A program made the position numbers and the translations under genes. From the NCBI GenBank assembly GCA_964619485.1, contig CAZUCI010000024.1:1-37792 (forward strand): DNA of 37,792 nucleotides. The letters run 5' to 3'. The notes below the pieces were generated by a model. The model was not told the origin of the DNA. It searched no databases and saw nothing but the letters and a program-made list of their open reading frames with translations. This DNA comes from UBA2882 sp964619485. Its GTDB lineage: Bacteria; Bacillota; Clostridia; Lachnospirales; Lachnospiraceae. Shown piece after piece: positions 1 through 7,538 of this stretch; the stretch's first letter is position 1, and each line of letters begins with the position of its first letter.

Positions 1-55
1 TAAACGACCTACACCCTTAGCAGGGGCGCCTCTTCAGCCTCTTGAGTATTTCTCC
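1..55 (-). tRNA. tRNA-Ser(GCU), truncated by the window edge
   Basis: Read on the minus strand, this begins with the serine acceptor 5' half GGAGAAATACTCAAGAGGCT, followed by a D-arm and an anticodon stem-loop whose loop holds GCT (positions 21-19). The extra arm begins before the sequence runs off the window. The match to the usual clostridial tRNA-Ser(GCU) 5' half is close. The T-arm and the acceptor 3' strand are outside the window, so acceptor pairing cannot be checked. It has its own promoter at 157-185. Confidence 0.9.
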
Positions 56-132
56 GAACCTGAACTTTATCCCTTACCAACAATGTCCCACACGCTACGC
101 GAGCAGCACATTATATCATTATAAAGTTGCTA

Positions 133-148
133 CGTCTCTTTCGTGACG
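133..148 (-). promoter_or_regulatory. 5' leader hairpin of the tRNA-Ser transcript
   Basis: Minus-strand CGTC (148-145) pairs with GACG (136-133) around an 8-base loop. A G-U pair from base 149 to 132 extends the stem to five pairs. The predicted transcription start, seven bases past the -10 box, falls at base 149, so the hairpin would form the very 5' end. The same arrangement occurs at tRNA-Lys (35994-36010). Confidence 0.5.
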
Positions 149-156
149 CAAATGTT

Positions 157-185
157 ATTATACATAAGTGCCATTTATTTGTCAA
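157..185 (-). promoter_or_regulatory. Sigma-A promoter for tRNA-Ser
   Basis: On the minus strand TTGACA (185-180), exactly 17 bases and TATAAT (162-157) make a full-consensus promoter. It directly abuts the plsC stop codon at 186-188. The leader to the tRNA is about 95 bases. Two more TATAAT boxes (123-118 and 115-110) lack a credible -35. Confidence 0.9.
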
Positions 186-896
186 TCAGTTTTCTTCATA
201 TTTTGCAATTGTTTCTTCAATTCGTCTTTTCACTTCCGCTGCAATATCATTTGTCTTCATATCTTTATACTCTTCATAGTACATCGGCTTCATATAAACC
301 AGCTTTACTGTTACTTTTCGAATTGATTTTTCATCAAAGGGTACAAAGGAGTTGATAAGTGCACATGGAACAATAGGACATTTTGCTTTTTGTGCCGCCT
401 TAAAGCTTCCTCCTTTAAAATCCAGGAGTTTATTTCCATTTCTGCTTCTTGTTCCCTCTGCAAAAATCATGTAATTTCTTCCCTGCTTTACTTCAGCAGC
501 CACCTGGTTAATCACCTGCATGGATTGTCTCAAATCATCACGATCCATAGCAAGAGAGCCTGTTGATTCCATAACCTGTTTTAATAATAAAACATCTTTT
601 GCTTCTTTTTTCATCACAAACGCAAATGGCACCGGGCAGGACATGAAAAACATCAGTGTATCGAAAAGCCCCTGATGATTTGGATAAAAAATAAATCCAT
701 TCTCTTTTGGTATATTCTCCAGACCATAAATCTGTGCATCAATATTTCCAGCCTTAATTCCATTTCTGGCGATTCTCTTTGTCATCATAAAGCCTGGTGT
801 ATAGTCTCCATGGTAGTTCTTAGCTAAATGAAATAGTTGAAACAAAAAATAGGGAACTATATATATTTTTCTCAATACCATTAGTGCAATACGCAT
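186..896 (-). CDS. plsC: 1-acyl-sn-glycerol-3-phosphate acyltransferase (PlsC family)
   Basis: This 236-aa protein should transfer an acyl chain to the sn-2 position of lysophosphatidic acid, giving phosphatidic acid at the inner face of the membrane. The family signature is visible: the HxxxxD catalytic motif in NHQGLFD (H74, D79) and the glycerol-phosphate-binding EGTR motif at about 147-150. A hydrophobic N-terminal stretch (about 5-25) fits membrane association. The start is supported by an AAGGTGA ribosome site. It lies downstream of the fumarase genes, 68 bases after the beta subunit, and may be read from the same transcript. The only structure in that gap is a weak all-A/T hairpin. Substrate preference cannot be told from sequence. 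Confidence 0.9.
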   Translation of the reverse strand: MRIALMVLRKIYIVPYFLFQLFHLAKNYHGDYTPGFMMTKRIARNGIKAGNIDAQIYGLENIPKENGFIFYPNHQGLFDTLMFFMSCPVPFAFVMKKEAKDVLLLKQVMESTGSLAMDRDDLRQSMQVINQVAAEVKQGRNYMIFAEGTRSRNGNKLLDFKGGSFKAAQKAKCPIVPCALINSFVPFDEKSIRKVTVKLVYMKPMYYEEYKDMKTNDIAAEVKRRIEETIAKYEEN

Positions 897-964
897 AAGG
901 TCACCTTTTCCATTCTTCTATATCTTGTGCCTTTCAAAACTATATACATATATATAGGAAGAAA

Positions 965-1516
965 CTAATCCTCCCGATATTCCAAAACTGCAGTTTCATA
1001 CAGATTATTTCCGTCTTTGTCAATAACAACAATAACCGGAAAATCCTTTACCTCCAATTTTCGGATTGCTTCTGTGCCCAGATCATCATAAGCAATCACC
1101 TCAGAAGCAATAATAGATTTAGATAACAATGCACCCGCACCTCCAACAGCTGCAAAATACACTGCTCCATTGCGGACAATCGCTTCCTTAACCGCATCTG
1201 ATCTCTTTCCTTTTCCAATCATGCCTATCAATCCCAAATCCAGCAGTCTTGGTGCATATTTGTCCATACGGCTTGCCGTTGTGGGACCTGCTGATCCAAT
1301 CGGTCTTCCCTCTCTTGCAGGTGATGGACCCATATAATAGATAATATTGTTCTTCAGTTCAATGGGAAGAGCTTCTCCTTTTTCCAACGCTTCATACATT
1401 CTTTTATGAGCTGCATCTCTTGCAGTATATATGGTTCCAGAAAGATAAACATAATCGCCAGCCTTCAGTATGGCTGCATCTTCTTTCGAAATAGGTGCTT
1501 TTATATATTGATCCAT
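965..1516 (-). CDS. Fumarate hydratase, beta subunit (class I, Fe-S)
   Basis: This 183-aa protein matches the C-terminal (beta) half of iron-sulfur fumarase/tartrate dehydratase-type hydro-lyases. It pairs with the alpha subunit just upstream to interconvert fumarate and malate. Visible family blocks are the N-terminal AGDYVYLSGTIYTARDAAHK, the GPTTASRMDKYAP substrate-loop motif (about 76-88) and MIGKG. The reading frame is open further upstream, but the ATG at 1516 starts the conserved domain and has a GAGG ribosome site. The longer version would overlap the alpha subunit. Tartrate dehydratase is the alternative reading. In a fermentative anaerobe without other visible TCA genes, a role in a partial reductive branch is inference. 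Confidence 0.9.
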   Translation of the reverse strand: MDQYIKAPISKEDAAILKAGDYVYLSGTIYTARDAAHKRMYEALEKGEALPIELKNNIIYYMGPSPAREGRPIGSAGPTTASRMDKYAPRLLDLGLIGMIGKGKRSDAVKEAIVRNGAVYFAAVGGAGALLSKSIIASEVIAYDDLGTEAIRKLEVKDFPVIVVIDKDGNNLYETAVLEYRED

Positions 1517-1560
1517 TTTCAATCCTCTATTCTTCTGCATACATTCGTTCTGTTTTGAAA

Positions 1561-2403
1561 TCAAATCTCCCTTACGCTGTGTCGGTTCACATGACAGCAC
1601 ATATTAACTGCCACTGGAAGTCCTGCAATATGGGTTGGATAGGTATTAATGTTAACAGCCAGTGCTGTGGTACTTCCTCCAAGCCCACCTGGGCCTATTC
1701 CTGTTTTATTGATTGATGTTAGCAGCTCCTCTTCCATGTCCTTAACATAAGGAATTTTTGAATGCTCGTTCACCGGTCTTGTGAGAGCAGCTTTAGCCAT
1801 AAGTGCACACTTTTCAAATGTGCCGCCAATGCCCACTCCTACTACCATAGGCGGGCAGGCATTAGGTCCCGCATCCTTTACAGCCGTCAGAATTGCATTT
1901 TTAACTCCCTCTATTCCATCCGCCGGCTTCAGCATAAATACTCTGCTCATATTTTCGCTTCCAAAGCCCTTTGGCGCAACTGTGATTTTTACCTTATCAC
2001 CGGGCACAATATTATAGTGAATAATTGCAGGTGTATTATCCTTTGTGTTTTCTCTGATCAGCGGATCCTTTACCACAGATTTTCTGAGATAACCATCTAC
2101 ATAGCCCCTGCGAACACCCTCATTGATGGCATCCTCCAAAGAACCGCCTTCAAAATGTACTTCCTGTCCCACTTCCATGAATACCACTGCCATTCCCGTA
2201 TCCTGACAAATTGGTATCATATCCTCGCTGGCAATCTTTAGATTATCCTGCAGCTGACTTAAAATTTGTCTGCCCAATGGTGCCTTTTCGCTCCGGCATG
2301 CATTTTTCAATGCTTCATCCATATCTGAGGACAGATAATGATTTGCCTCAATACACATCTCTTTAATCTGGTCCGTAATCTGACTTACTGATATTGTTCG
2401 CAT
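1561..2403 (-). CDS. Fumarate hydratase, alpha subunit (class I, Fe-S)
   Basis: This 280-aa catalytic subunit belongs to the two-subunit, oxygen-sensitive class I fumarases. Three cysteines in family positions should hold the [4Fe-4S] cluster: C66 in ICQDTG, C183 in NACPPM and C269 or C270 in the C-terminal NMCCHVNRH. The length is normal for the split form. The start has a GAGGT ribosome site. A strong promoter lies at 2482-2510, and the beta subunit begins 44 bases downstream, so the two form an operon. Tartrate dehydratase alpha is the only serious alternative. Confidence 0.93.
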   Translation of the reverse strand: MRTISVSQITDQIKEMCIEANHYLSSDMDEALKNACRSEKAPLGRQILSQLQDNLKIASEDMIPICQDTGMAVVFMEVGQEVHFEGGSLEDAINEGVRRGYVDGYLRKSVVKDPLIRENTKDNTPAIIHYNIVPGDKVKITVAPKGFGSENMSRVFMLKPADGIEGVKNAILTAVKDAGPNACPPMVVGVGIGGTFEKCALMAKAALTRPVNEHSKIPYVKDMEEELLTSINKTGIGPGGLGGSTTALAVNINTYPTHIAGLPVAVNMCCHVNRHSVREI

Positions 2404-2481
2404 ACTTTTACCTCATTGAACCGGCATAGAGCAGCTGTTGAATCCTATCAGCTCATATGCACAGGTATTTTATAATTATTC

Positions 2482-2510
2482 ATTATATTATAAAAGAAGA
2501 AAAATGTCAT
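2482..2510 (-). promoter_or_regulatory. Sigma-A promoter for the fumarase operon
   Basis: On the minus strand ATGACA (2510-2505), 17 bases and TATAAT (2487-2482) match consensus in 11 of 12 positions. A second overlapping TATAAT (2492-2487) has only 12-base spacing. The predicted start leaves a leader of about 70 bases before the alpha-subunit ATG. The promoter begins 15 bases past the stop of the small gene at 2526-2627, so the fumarases need not depend on the tyrS unit. Confidence 0.8.
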
Positions 2511-2525
2511 CTACCCTGCAATCTG

Positions 2526-2627
2526 TTAATCTTCCATATATTCTTTGTATTCCGTCTCACTTGCAAAGAGCATATAATTTGTTCCTGTATATCCCATATA
2601 ACCATTTTTAACATAATATCCTTTCAT
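2526..2627 (-). CDS. 33-aa small protein, tyrosine-rich, function unknown
   Basis: A short open frame encodes 33 residues, beginning MKGYYVKNGYMGYTGTNYML and ending in an acidic tail that finishes EYMED. Seven of 33 residues are tyrosine and four are glycine. The ribosome site is perfect (AGGAGG at 2640-2635, seven bases from the ATG). Composition and initiation signal both argue for a real gene. My recollection is that short proteins starting MKGYY...GYMGY recur in Lachnospiraceae genomes as hypotheticals, but I cannot check that here. It has no signal peptide or membrane segment. It lies between the tyrS-linked unknown gene and the fumarase promoter, and its ribosome site is the 3' arm of a long hairpin (2635-2685). 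No function is assigned. Confidence 0.75.
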   Translation of the reverse strand: MKGYYVKNGYMGYTGTNYMLFASETEYKEYMED

Positions 2628-2634
2628 AATAAAA

Positions 2635-2685
2635 CCTCCTGCAAAATTAAGATTATTTGTTCTTTTTCTTAATTTTAGCAGGAGG
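2635..2685 (-). promoter_or_regulatory. Hairpin sequestering the small gene's ribosome site
   Basis: The minus-strand arm CCTCCTGCTAAAATTAAG (2685-2668) pairs with CTTAATTTTGCAGGAGG (2651-2635): 17 base pairs with one bulged base and a 16-base A-rich loop. The 3' arm contains the complete AGGAGG of the 33-aa gene, and the 5' arm carries its exact anti-sequence CCTCCT. The bases after the stem are TTTTATT, so the same structure could act as a weak intrinsic terminator. Either way it should lower expression of the small gene unless it is opened. Confidence 0.7.
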
Positions 2686-2724
2686 TCGGTCCTATAAAAC
2701 GGACTTTCTTTTTCCTGGGCAAGC

Positions 2725-3243
2725 CTAAGACAGGCTTTTCAGAAATATTTCTTTTCCACTTTCAATTCTTTTTCCATCTGTCAGAAGAATACGCTCTTTT
2801 ATAAATGGAGACAGTGCTTCTCTTAATAAACTGTTGTCTGAAATATAATATGCAAAATCAGTAAATACCCATATCAGTTTACTTCTTGCATGAAATTTTT
2901 TCAGTTTTTGACAAAGTGAAGTCAAATCCTTTTCCTTCTCTATTTGTGTGTAGCCGTCAAACACCCGGCCAAGCTGCAGCAGGGCCAGCGCTGTAACCTG
3001 ATTGTCCATAGCTTCATCACCCTTCCAGTGTACGACGTTAAGTCTCACATTGGAAAACACCTGGCTGTGTGACTTTAATGCTCCCGCCAGATCTTTTGCC
3101 AGCTGGTTGATTTCATCCTCTTTCATATGATAATCAAGCACAACTGTCATTTCTGATAAATCATGTGATGTGTTACCCGGCGCATGCAATACACGCTCTG
3201 TGGCATTCACTAACTGCATTCTCATTACTGGTGAAAGTGCCAT
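2725..3243 (-). CDS. Unknown protein, possibly with a von Willebrand A-like fold
   Basis: This 172-aa cytoplasmic protein is not recognised. Alternating hydrophobic strands and helices (TVVLDY near 33-38, VRLNVVHW near 66-73, KLIWVFTDF near 120-128) give the beta-alpha rhythm of a Rossmann or VWA-like fold, and the strand VFTDF resembles the VWA 'SDG' strand. No complete MIDAS motif (DxSxS) is visible. It starts 33 bases after the tyrS stop with a GAGGAAG ribosome site, so it is probably co-transcribed with tyrS under the T-box. It has no signal peptide or membrane segment. Confidence 0.75.
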   Translation of the reverse strand: MALSPVMRMQLVNATERVLHAPGNTSHDLSEMTVVLDYHMKEDEINQLAKDLAGALKSHSQVFSNVRLNVVHWKGDEAMDNQVTALALLQLGRVFDGYTQIEKEKDLTSLCQKLKKFHARSKLIWVFTDFAYYISDNSLLREALSPFIKERILLTDGKRIESGKEIFLKSLS

Positions 3244-3276
3244 ATTCTCACTTCCTCACAAAATCGTTGTTAATCG

Positions 3277-4497
3277 CTATGCCATAACCTTACGGAAATT
3301 CTTTTTACCTCTTTTTATAACAACTCCGTCTCCGGCAAGCTGCTCTTTGGTATAAACCGTTTTGATATCTGTCACCTTTTCTCCATCAACAGCAACACCA
3401 CCCTGCTCTACTGCTCGTCTGCCTTCGCTTCTTGTTGCTACAAGACCGGATTTAACAAGCAATCCAATGATATCGATTGCTCCATCCATAAAATCATCAT
3501 CTGTTAACTGTGCAGATGGCATATCTGCTGCATTTCCCTGTCCAAAGAGTGCACGGGCGGATTCCTGGGCTTTATTAGCTTCCTCTTCTCCGTGGATCAT
3601 CTTGGTGAGCTCGTAAGCGAGAATCTCTTTTGCTGTATTTAACTGGCTTCCTTCCCAGCTCTCCATCTTCTCAATTTCTTCTAAGGGAAGGAAGGTAAGC
3701 ATTTTCAGACATTTCATAACATCTGCATCAGCAACATTTCTCCAGTACTGGTAGAATTCAAATGGTGTTGTTTTATTTGGATCAAGCCATACTGCACCCT
3801 TCTGTGTCTTACCCATTTTCTTTCCTTCAGAGTTAAGTAAAAGAGTAATGGTCATTGCATATGCGTCTTTTCCCAATTTGCTGCGGATCAATCTGGTTCC
3901 GCCTAACATATTACTCCACTGATCATCTCCACCAAACTGCATATTACAGCCGTATCTCTCATACAAAGCCAGGAAATCGTAGCTCTGCATAATCATATAG
4001 TTGAACTCAAGGAAGCTTAATCCCTTTTCCATTCTCTGCTTGTAGCACTCTGCACTAAGCATACGATTGACGGAAAAGTAAGAGCCAATGTCACGGATAA
4101 ATTCAATATAGTTTAAGTCTCTCAGCCATTCTGCATTGTTCACCATCATTGCTTTTCCATCTGAAAAGTCAATGAATTTGCTCATTTGCTTTTTAAAGCA
4201 CTCGCAGTTGTGATCAATTGTCTCTGTCGTCATCATGGAACGCATATCTGTTCTTCCCGATGGGTCACCGATCATAGCTGTACCGCCACCAATCAAGGCG
4301 ATCGGCTTATTACCAGCCATCTGCAGTCTTTTCATCAGACATAATGCCATAAAATGTCCTACATGAAGGCTGTCTGCTGTTGGATCAAAGCCAATATAAA
4401 AAACAGCCTTTCCATTGTTCACAAGGTCTCTGATTTCTTCTTCGTCTGTCAGCTGTGCCAGCAATCCTCTGGCTTTCAATTCTTCAAATACTGTCAT
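3277..4497 (-). CDS. tyrS: Tyrosyl-tRNA synthetase
   Basis: This 406-aa class I aminoacyl-tRNA synthetase charges tRNA-Tyr. The HIGH motif appears as HVGH (45-48) within FDPTADSLHVGH. The KMSKS loop appears as KMGKT (227-231), as in the TyrZ-like branch rather than the classic KFGKS form. A C-terminal S4 RNA-binding domain (about 340-406) is present. The ATG at 4497 has a GGGAGGA ribosome site. An upstream in-frame extension of 32 codons runs through the T-box terminator and is not part of the protein. Expression is expected to be controlled by uncharged tRNA-Tyr through the leader at 4545-4812. Confidence 0.97.
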   Translation of the reverse strand: MTVFEELKARGLLAQLTDEEEIRDLVNNGKAVFYIGFDPTADSLHVGHFMALCLMKRLQMAGNKPIALIGGGTAMIGDPSGRTDMRSMMTTETIDHNCECFKKQMSKFIDFSDGKAMMVNNAEWLRDLNYIEFIRDIGSYFSVNRMLSAECYKQRMEKGLSFLEFNYMIMQSYDFLALYERYGCNMQFGGDDQWSNMLGGTRLIRSKLGKDAYAMTITLLLNSEGKKMGKTQKGAVWLDPNKTTPFEFYQYWRNVADADVMKCLKMLTFLPLEEIEKMESWEGSQLNTAKEILAYELTKMIHGEEEANKAQESARALFGQGNAADMPSAQLTDDDFMDGAIDIIGLLVKSGLVATRSEGRRAVEQGGVAVDGEKVTDIKTVYTKEQLAGDGVVIKRGKKNFRKVMA

Positions 4498-4544
4498 CTT
4501 TTCCTCCCGGTGCAGTCTGTGGCACCTTTTCTTCTTTTTTTGCA

Positions 4545-4812
4545 CAAAAAAACCCATCCTAATGAAAGGACGGGTTAAAATCCGTGTTACCACCTAACTT
4601 CGCAAACTGCTCGCACAGCCTGCCTTGCTACGTACATAATCTATACGTTGATATATTAACGGTTATCTTCCGTCACAGCCTACTAGCCTGAGCGTTGGGT
4701 GTGCAGCTACAGGAGGTATTCAAATATGGGGTTCCATGCGCCTCTCATCAACCGGCTGCTTTCTGTATGTTCTGCCATATCCTACTTGTTCCTATCATCG
4801 CCTTTATCAAAT
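4545..4812 (-). promoter_or_regulatory. T-box riboswitch leader, tyrosine specific
   Basis: The minus-strand leader contains the T-box core AGGTGGTAACACGG (4595-4582), which pairs with the acceptor end of uncharged tRNA. A terminator hairpin (4576-4546) competes with the antiterminator. In the Stem I region the specifier-loop sequence GAATACC places the Tyr codon TAC at 4718-4716. The specifier agrees with the downstream tyrS gene. This explains the 347-base stretch without a coding region. Confidence 0.93.
4546..4576 (-). terminator. T-box-controlled intrinsic terminator of tyrS
   Basis: Minus-strand AACCCGTCCT (4576-4567) pairs with AGGATGGGTT (4560-4551), with one G-U pair and a six-base loop, followed by a T run at 4552-4546. 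It lies between the T-box sequence and the tyrS ribosome site, the expected geometry for transcription attenuation. Confidence 0.92.
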
Positions 4813-4819
4813 TAAGCAA

Positions 4820-4848
4820 ATTGTATTAAATATTTATTTATTTGTCAA
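4820..4848 (-). promoter_or_regulatory. Sigma-A promoter for the T-box/tyrS transcript
   Basis: On the minus strand TTGACA (4848-4843), 17 bases and TACAAT (4825-4820) match consensus in 11 of 12 positions. The -35 box overlaps the stop codon of the upstream MntP-like gene (4845-4847). The start region TTGACAAATAAAT is identical to that of the tRNA-Ser promoter. Confidence 0.88.
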
Positions 4849-5417
4849 GCAATAATGTATTTTATAAATAAAAGTACGTCTGAAATGATGAGACATATTC
4901 CACCAAGAATATAAGCGCCTGTCCTCTGTCCATATCCATACCGATACCCTACAAAAAGACCTGCCAGGACACCCACTGCAGACAAAAGTCCCAGAACAAG
5001 AAGCTCTGCTAACAGCGAAATCTGCAGAAGACCCAGTGCCAATCCTGTCAATAAGGTATAAAAGCCGACTGCAAGGCAAATAGCAGTCAATACCTTGTAG
5101 AACTCTTTATCCATCAGTCTTTTTTCTATAATTGGCTCATTTTTATAAGCGAGCCAGAACATGCGGAGAGCAATTACGGCAAATATAATAATTCCAATAA
5201 AGGCATTGATTGGATATTCGCTCTCCGTTATGTTGCTGGAATGCATTGCCATTGCAAAGGAATTGCCAATGAACAAAACCAAAATCTGCCAGATTGCGGA
5301 GAAGAAAAGGGAGAGCGCAATCTGCTTTTTTCCAATAGAGGCCAGCAGTGCGCCTTTGCACACTGCCAGTCCGTAAACATATATTGCCAAACCAAGACCA
5401 ATCAATACCAGAATCAT
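4845..5417 (-). CDS. MntP-like (DUF204-type) six-helix membrane protein
   Basis: This 190-aa protein is almost entirely hydrophobic, with about six membrane helices in two halves separated by a charged loop (about 90-105, KNEPIIEKRLMDKEF). Length, topology and the GxxxG-rich last third ending RYGYGQRTGAYILGGICLII resemble MntP manganese exporters and other LysE-superfamily proteins. The acidic residues expected in the first and fourth helices of true MntP are not obvious, so metal export is not secured. It starts eight bases after the stop of the LxxG protein gene with an AGGTG ribosome site, and is therefore the last gene of the RND operon. Its 3' end overlaps the tyrS promoter. Confidence 0.75.
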   Translation of the reverse strand: MILVLIGLGLAIYVYGLAVCKGALLASIGKKQIALSLFFSAIWQILVLFIGNSFAMAMHSSNITESEYPINAFIGIIIFAVIALRMFWLAYKNEPIIEKRLMDKEFYKVLTAICLAVGFYTLLTGLALGLLQISLLAELLVLGLLSAVGVLAGLFVGYRYGYGQRTGAYILGGICLIISDVLLFIKYIIA

Positions 5418-5425
5418 ATCAACAC

Positions 5426-7519
5426 CTACTTAACTGCACCTGTACGAATAATGAATTTTACTTTTCCCTGCTGTCCATCTGCTAACTGTGTATATGTGTT
5501 ATAGTTGTTACCTGCATCAATTACAGCTTCAATTCTATCTAACACTGTTGTGACATCTCCGTCAAGTGAATTTGTCAATTTTTGAATTCCCTCTTCATCA
5601 AACTGAACCATACCATCATTTAATTGTTTTGCTCCATCCGAAAGAGTGACAACACCATCTGACAGCTTTCCGGTTCCGTTTACCAGCTGGCTGCTTCCGT
5701 CTTTTAAGGTTCCAGAGCTGCCGTTTAATTTATTTGCTCCATCTAATGCTGTTGCAATACCTGCATCTAATGTGGATGCTCCACTTGCAACCTGTGAAGC
5801 ACCAGACTGAAGCTCAGCTAATTTAGACATATCTAACTGAGAGCCAATCTGATTCAATACGGTTAAGGCTCCTGTTGCTCCACCTAAATTTCCAGCGTCA
5901 TTTCCAAGCGTTGTCACAGCTGAAGTTACTCCTTCTGCGGAAACACCTGCTACAGCTGCTCCAACTGCCTGCTTTGCTGCATCAGAGTCTGCAGCTGCAT
6001 TGGCGGCTACGTCTGCAGCTGCTATCGCATTTGCTTTCAAAGGAGCCGTATCCATGGTGCACACTTGCTGAAGAGCTGCCTTTAACACTACAGGATCATC
6101 GGATGCCAATGCAGCGCTCGCGTTGGTAAGGGCGGCTCCCAGATCATTTTGAACTGATGTAAGTGCTGCTGTTACCGCTGCTGTTGCAGCTCCACTGCCT
6201 GCTGCCTTTGCAGCTGCTCCTGCAACATTTGTTGCGTAGGCTGTCACCGCGCCATTTACAGCAGCTTTATCTGTTTCAACCTGTGCTGCCAAAGCCTGCT
6301 GATTAGCAGTTTGTGTAGCAATCTGCCCGGTTACTGTTGTTCCCAGACCACTTAAGCTTGTGACCAGGGTATCCACGCCAGTGCTGACCTGACCTGCACC
6401 GCTTACAAGCTGTGAGGAGCCACCCTTTAACTGGGATAAGCCACCTGCCAACTGGGATACTCCTGCTGTATATTGGGAAATGCCGCCATCAAGAGAAGAC
6501 ATTCCTTTCTTTAATGTATTTACGGCTGTTCCCAGAGTTGTTGTACCATCTTTTAAAGTACCGGAGCCATCTACCAACTTGGTAGATGCATCTGTCAAAT
6601 CATCCATGGAATCCTCCAGCTCAGAGAGGTCAATGGTATCAGAAAAATCAAAGTCAGATAAGATATCAGGCATTGCAACGGATAATGTCATATCAAGGGC
6701 AAAATCGTTTACATCCGCTGTTACCTCAACATATTCAGGAATTTCGATATCTGCATCTTTATTTATCTTGGATTCATCGATATTCAGGCTGTCTTTCAAT
6801 CCAGGCATTGCAACACCAACTACGATATTGTTGGTTCCGTCTGATACCAGTTTTCCATTGGTTACTTCGATGTTTGAAAACTTGTCAGCAGGAAGAATCA
6901 TACCACTTACCATTGTGAAAGGAACCTTGATTTCCGTCTCCTCACCGTCAACATCGACAACCTCTGTTGCATTGTTGGTGTAATCCATACGGACAGTCAC
7001 CTTTCCACTCTTACCAACCAGTTCCTCCGGTGTAATATCTTTTCCATCCAGCTGGTAGGTTAAAGATACATCAACAGGGGATTCCTTACTTGTAGTTCCC
7101 TGATAATAAATGTCCTTTCCATCTGCTTTCCAGGTAAGAGAATTATCATCTCCTTTATCAAAGGTTTCATCGCCCTTGACATTTTCCACATCCGCAAGGT
7201 CTGTTGCATCTGCAATTGTGGATGCTCCATCTGGATTTTTTAACCAGTCACTTACAATTGTCTGCTGAACCTTTCCCTGTGCATCCGTAATCAGGTATAC
7301 GGTTTCCTCCTTGTCTGCATCAGATGAGGTGGAACCTGTTTCATTCATGACAACATCTGTCAGAACACTCTCCTCTTTATCTTCGTATTCCTGTTCTTCT
7401 TTTGCAGAGACAGTCTGGAGATTTGCTGCAGATACAAATACAGCGAGACCAAGGCCAAGGCACGCAGCCTTTTTAATATTTTTCTTTTCTATTAATCTCA
7501 AAACTTCCAATTTCTTCAT
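5426..7519 (-). CDS. Secreted LxxG heptad-repeat protein (YhgE/Pip-like partner of an RND exporter)
   Basis: This 697-aa exported protein has a charged N-terminus and a hydrophobic signal segment (about 17-37) ending near VSA-KEE. An extracytoplasmic beta-rich domain (about 60-290) follows. Two blocks of LxxG-type heptads (LKDG, LKKG, LAGG, LKGG, LVSG; and later LKDG, LVNG, LSDG, LNDG) flank a very alanine-rich central region (about 390-560) that should be a long helical rod. This is the xxxLxxG repeat architecture of YhgE/Pip-type surface proteins, but no C-terminal membrane cluster is seen. The ATG at 7519 with AAAGGAGG is preferred over an ATG ten codons upstream. It begins 19 bases after the transporter stop, so a periplasm-like adaptor role for that transporter is inferred. 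Confidence 0.85.
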   Translation of the reverse strand: MKKLEVLRLIEKKNIKKAACLGLGLAVFVSAANLQTVSAKEEQEYEDKEESVLTDVVMNETGSTSSDADKEETVYLITDAQGKVQQTIVSDWLKNPDGASTIADATDLADVENVKGDETFDKGDDNSLTWKADGKDIYYQGTTSKESPVDVSLTYQLDGKDITPEELVGKSGKVTVRMDYTNNATEVVDVDGEETEIKVPFTMVSGMILPADKFSNIEVTNGKLVSDGTNNIVVGVAMPGLKDSLNIDESKINKDADIEIPEYVEVTADVNDFALDMTLSVAMPDILSDFDFSDTIDLSELEDSMDDLTDASTKLVDGSGTLKDGTTTLGTAVNTLKKGMSSLDGGISQYTAGVSQLAGGLSQLKGGSSQLVSGAGQVSTGVDTLVTSLSGLGTTVTGQIATQTANQQALAAQVETDKAAVNGAVTAYATNVAGAAAKAAGSGAATAAVTAALTSVQNDLGAALTNASAALASDDPVVLKAALQQVCTMDTAPLKANAIAAADVAANAAADSDAAKQAVGAAVAGVSAEGVTSAVTTLGNDAGNLGGATGALTVLNQIGSQLDMSKLAELQSGASQVASGASTLDAGIATALDGANKLNGSSGTLKDGSSQLVNGTGKLSDGVVTLSDGAKQLNDGMVQFDEEGIQKLTNSLDGDVTTVLDRIEAVIDAGNNYNTYTQLADGQQGKVKFIIRTGAVK

Positions 7520-7538
7520 TATGCTTCCTCCTTTTCTT

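Noticed and set aside
897..964. A/T palindrome CTATATA-TATG-TATATAG between plsC and the fumarase beta gene as a terminator
   Set aside because: The stem is all but one A-U pairs and only four T residues follow, so termination would be very weak.
1762..2241. A 159-codon plus-strand open frame across the fumarase alpha gene
   Set aside because: It is antisense to a well-supported gene, has no ribosome site and encodes an unnatural Cys/His-rich sequence.
2722..2736. Inverted repeat AGCCT/AGGCT at the end of the 172-aa gene, as a terminator
   Set aside because: The stem is five pairs, overlaps the stop codon, and is not followed by a T run on the minus strand.
6480..6983. A 167-codon plus-strand frame within the LxxG protein gene
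   Set aside because: It mirrors the Ser/Thr/Val-rich coding strand; no start signal or family resemblance.
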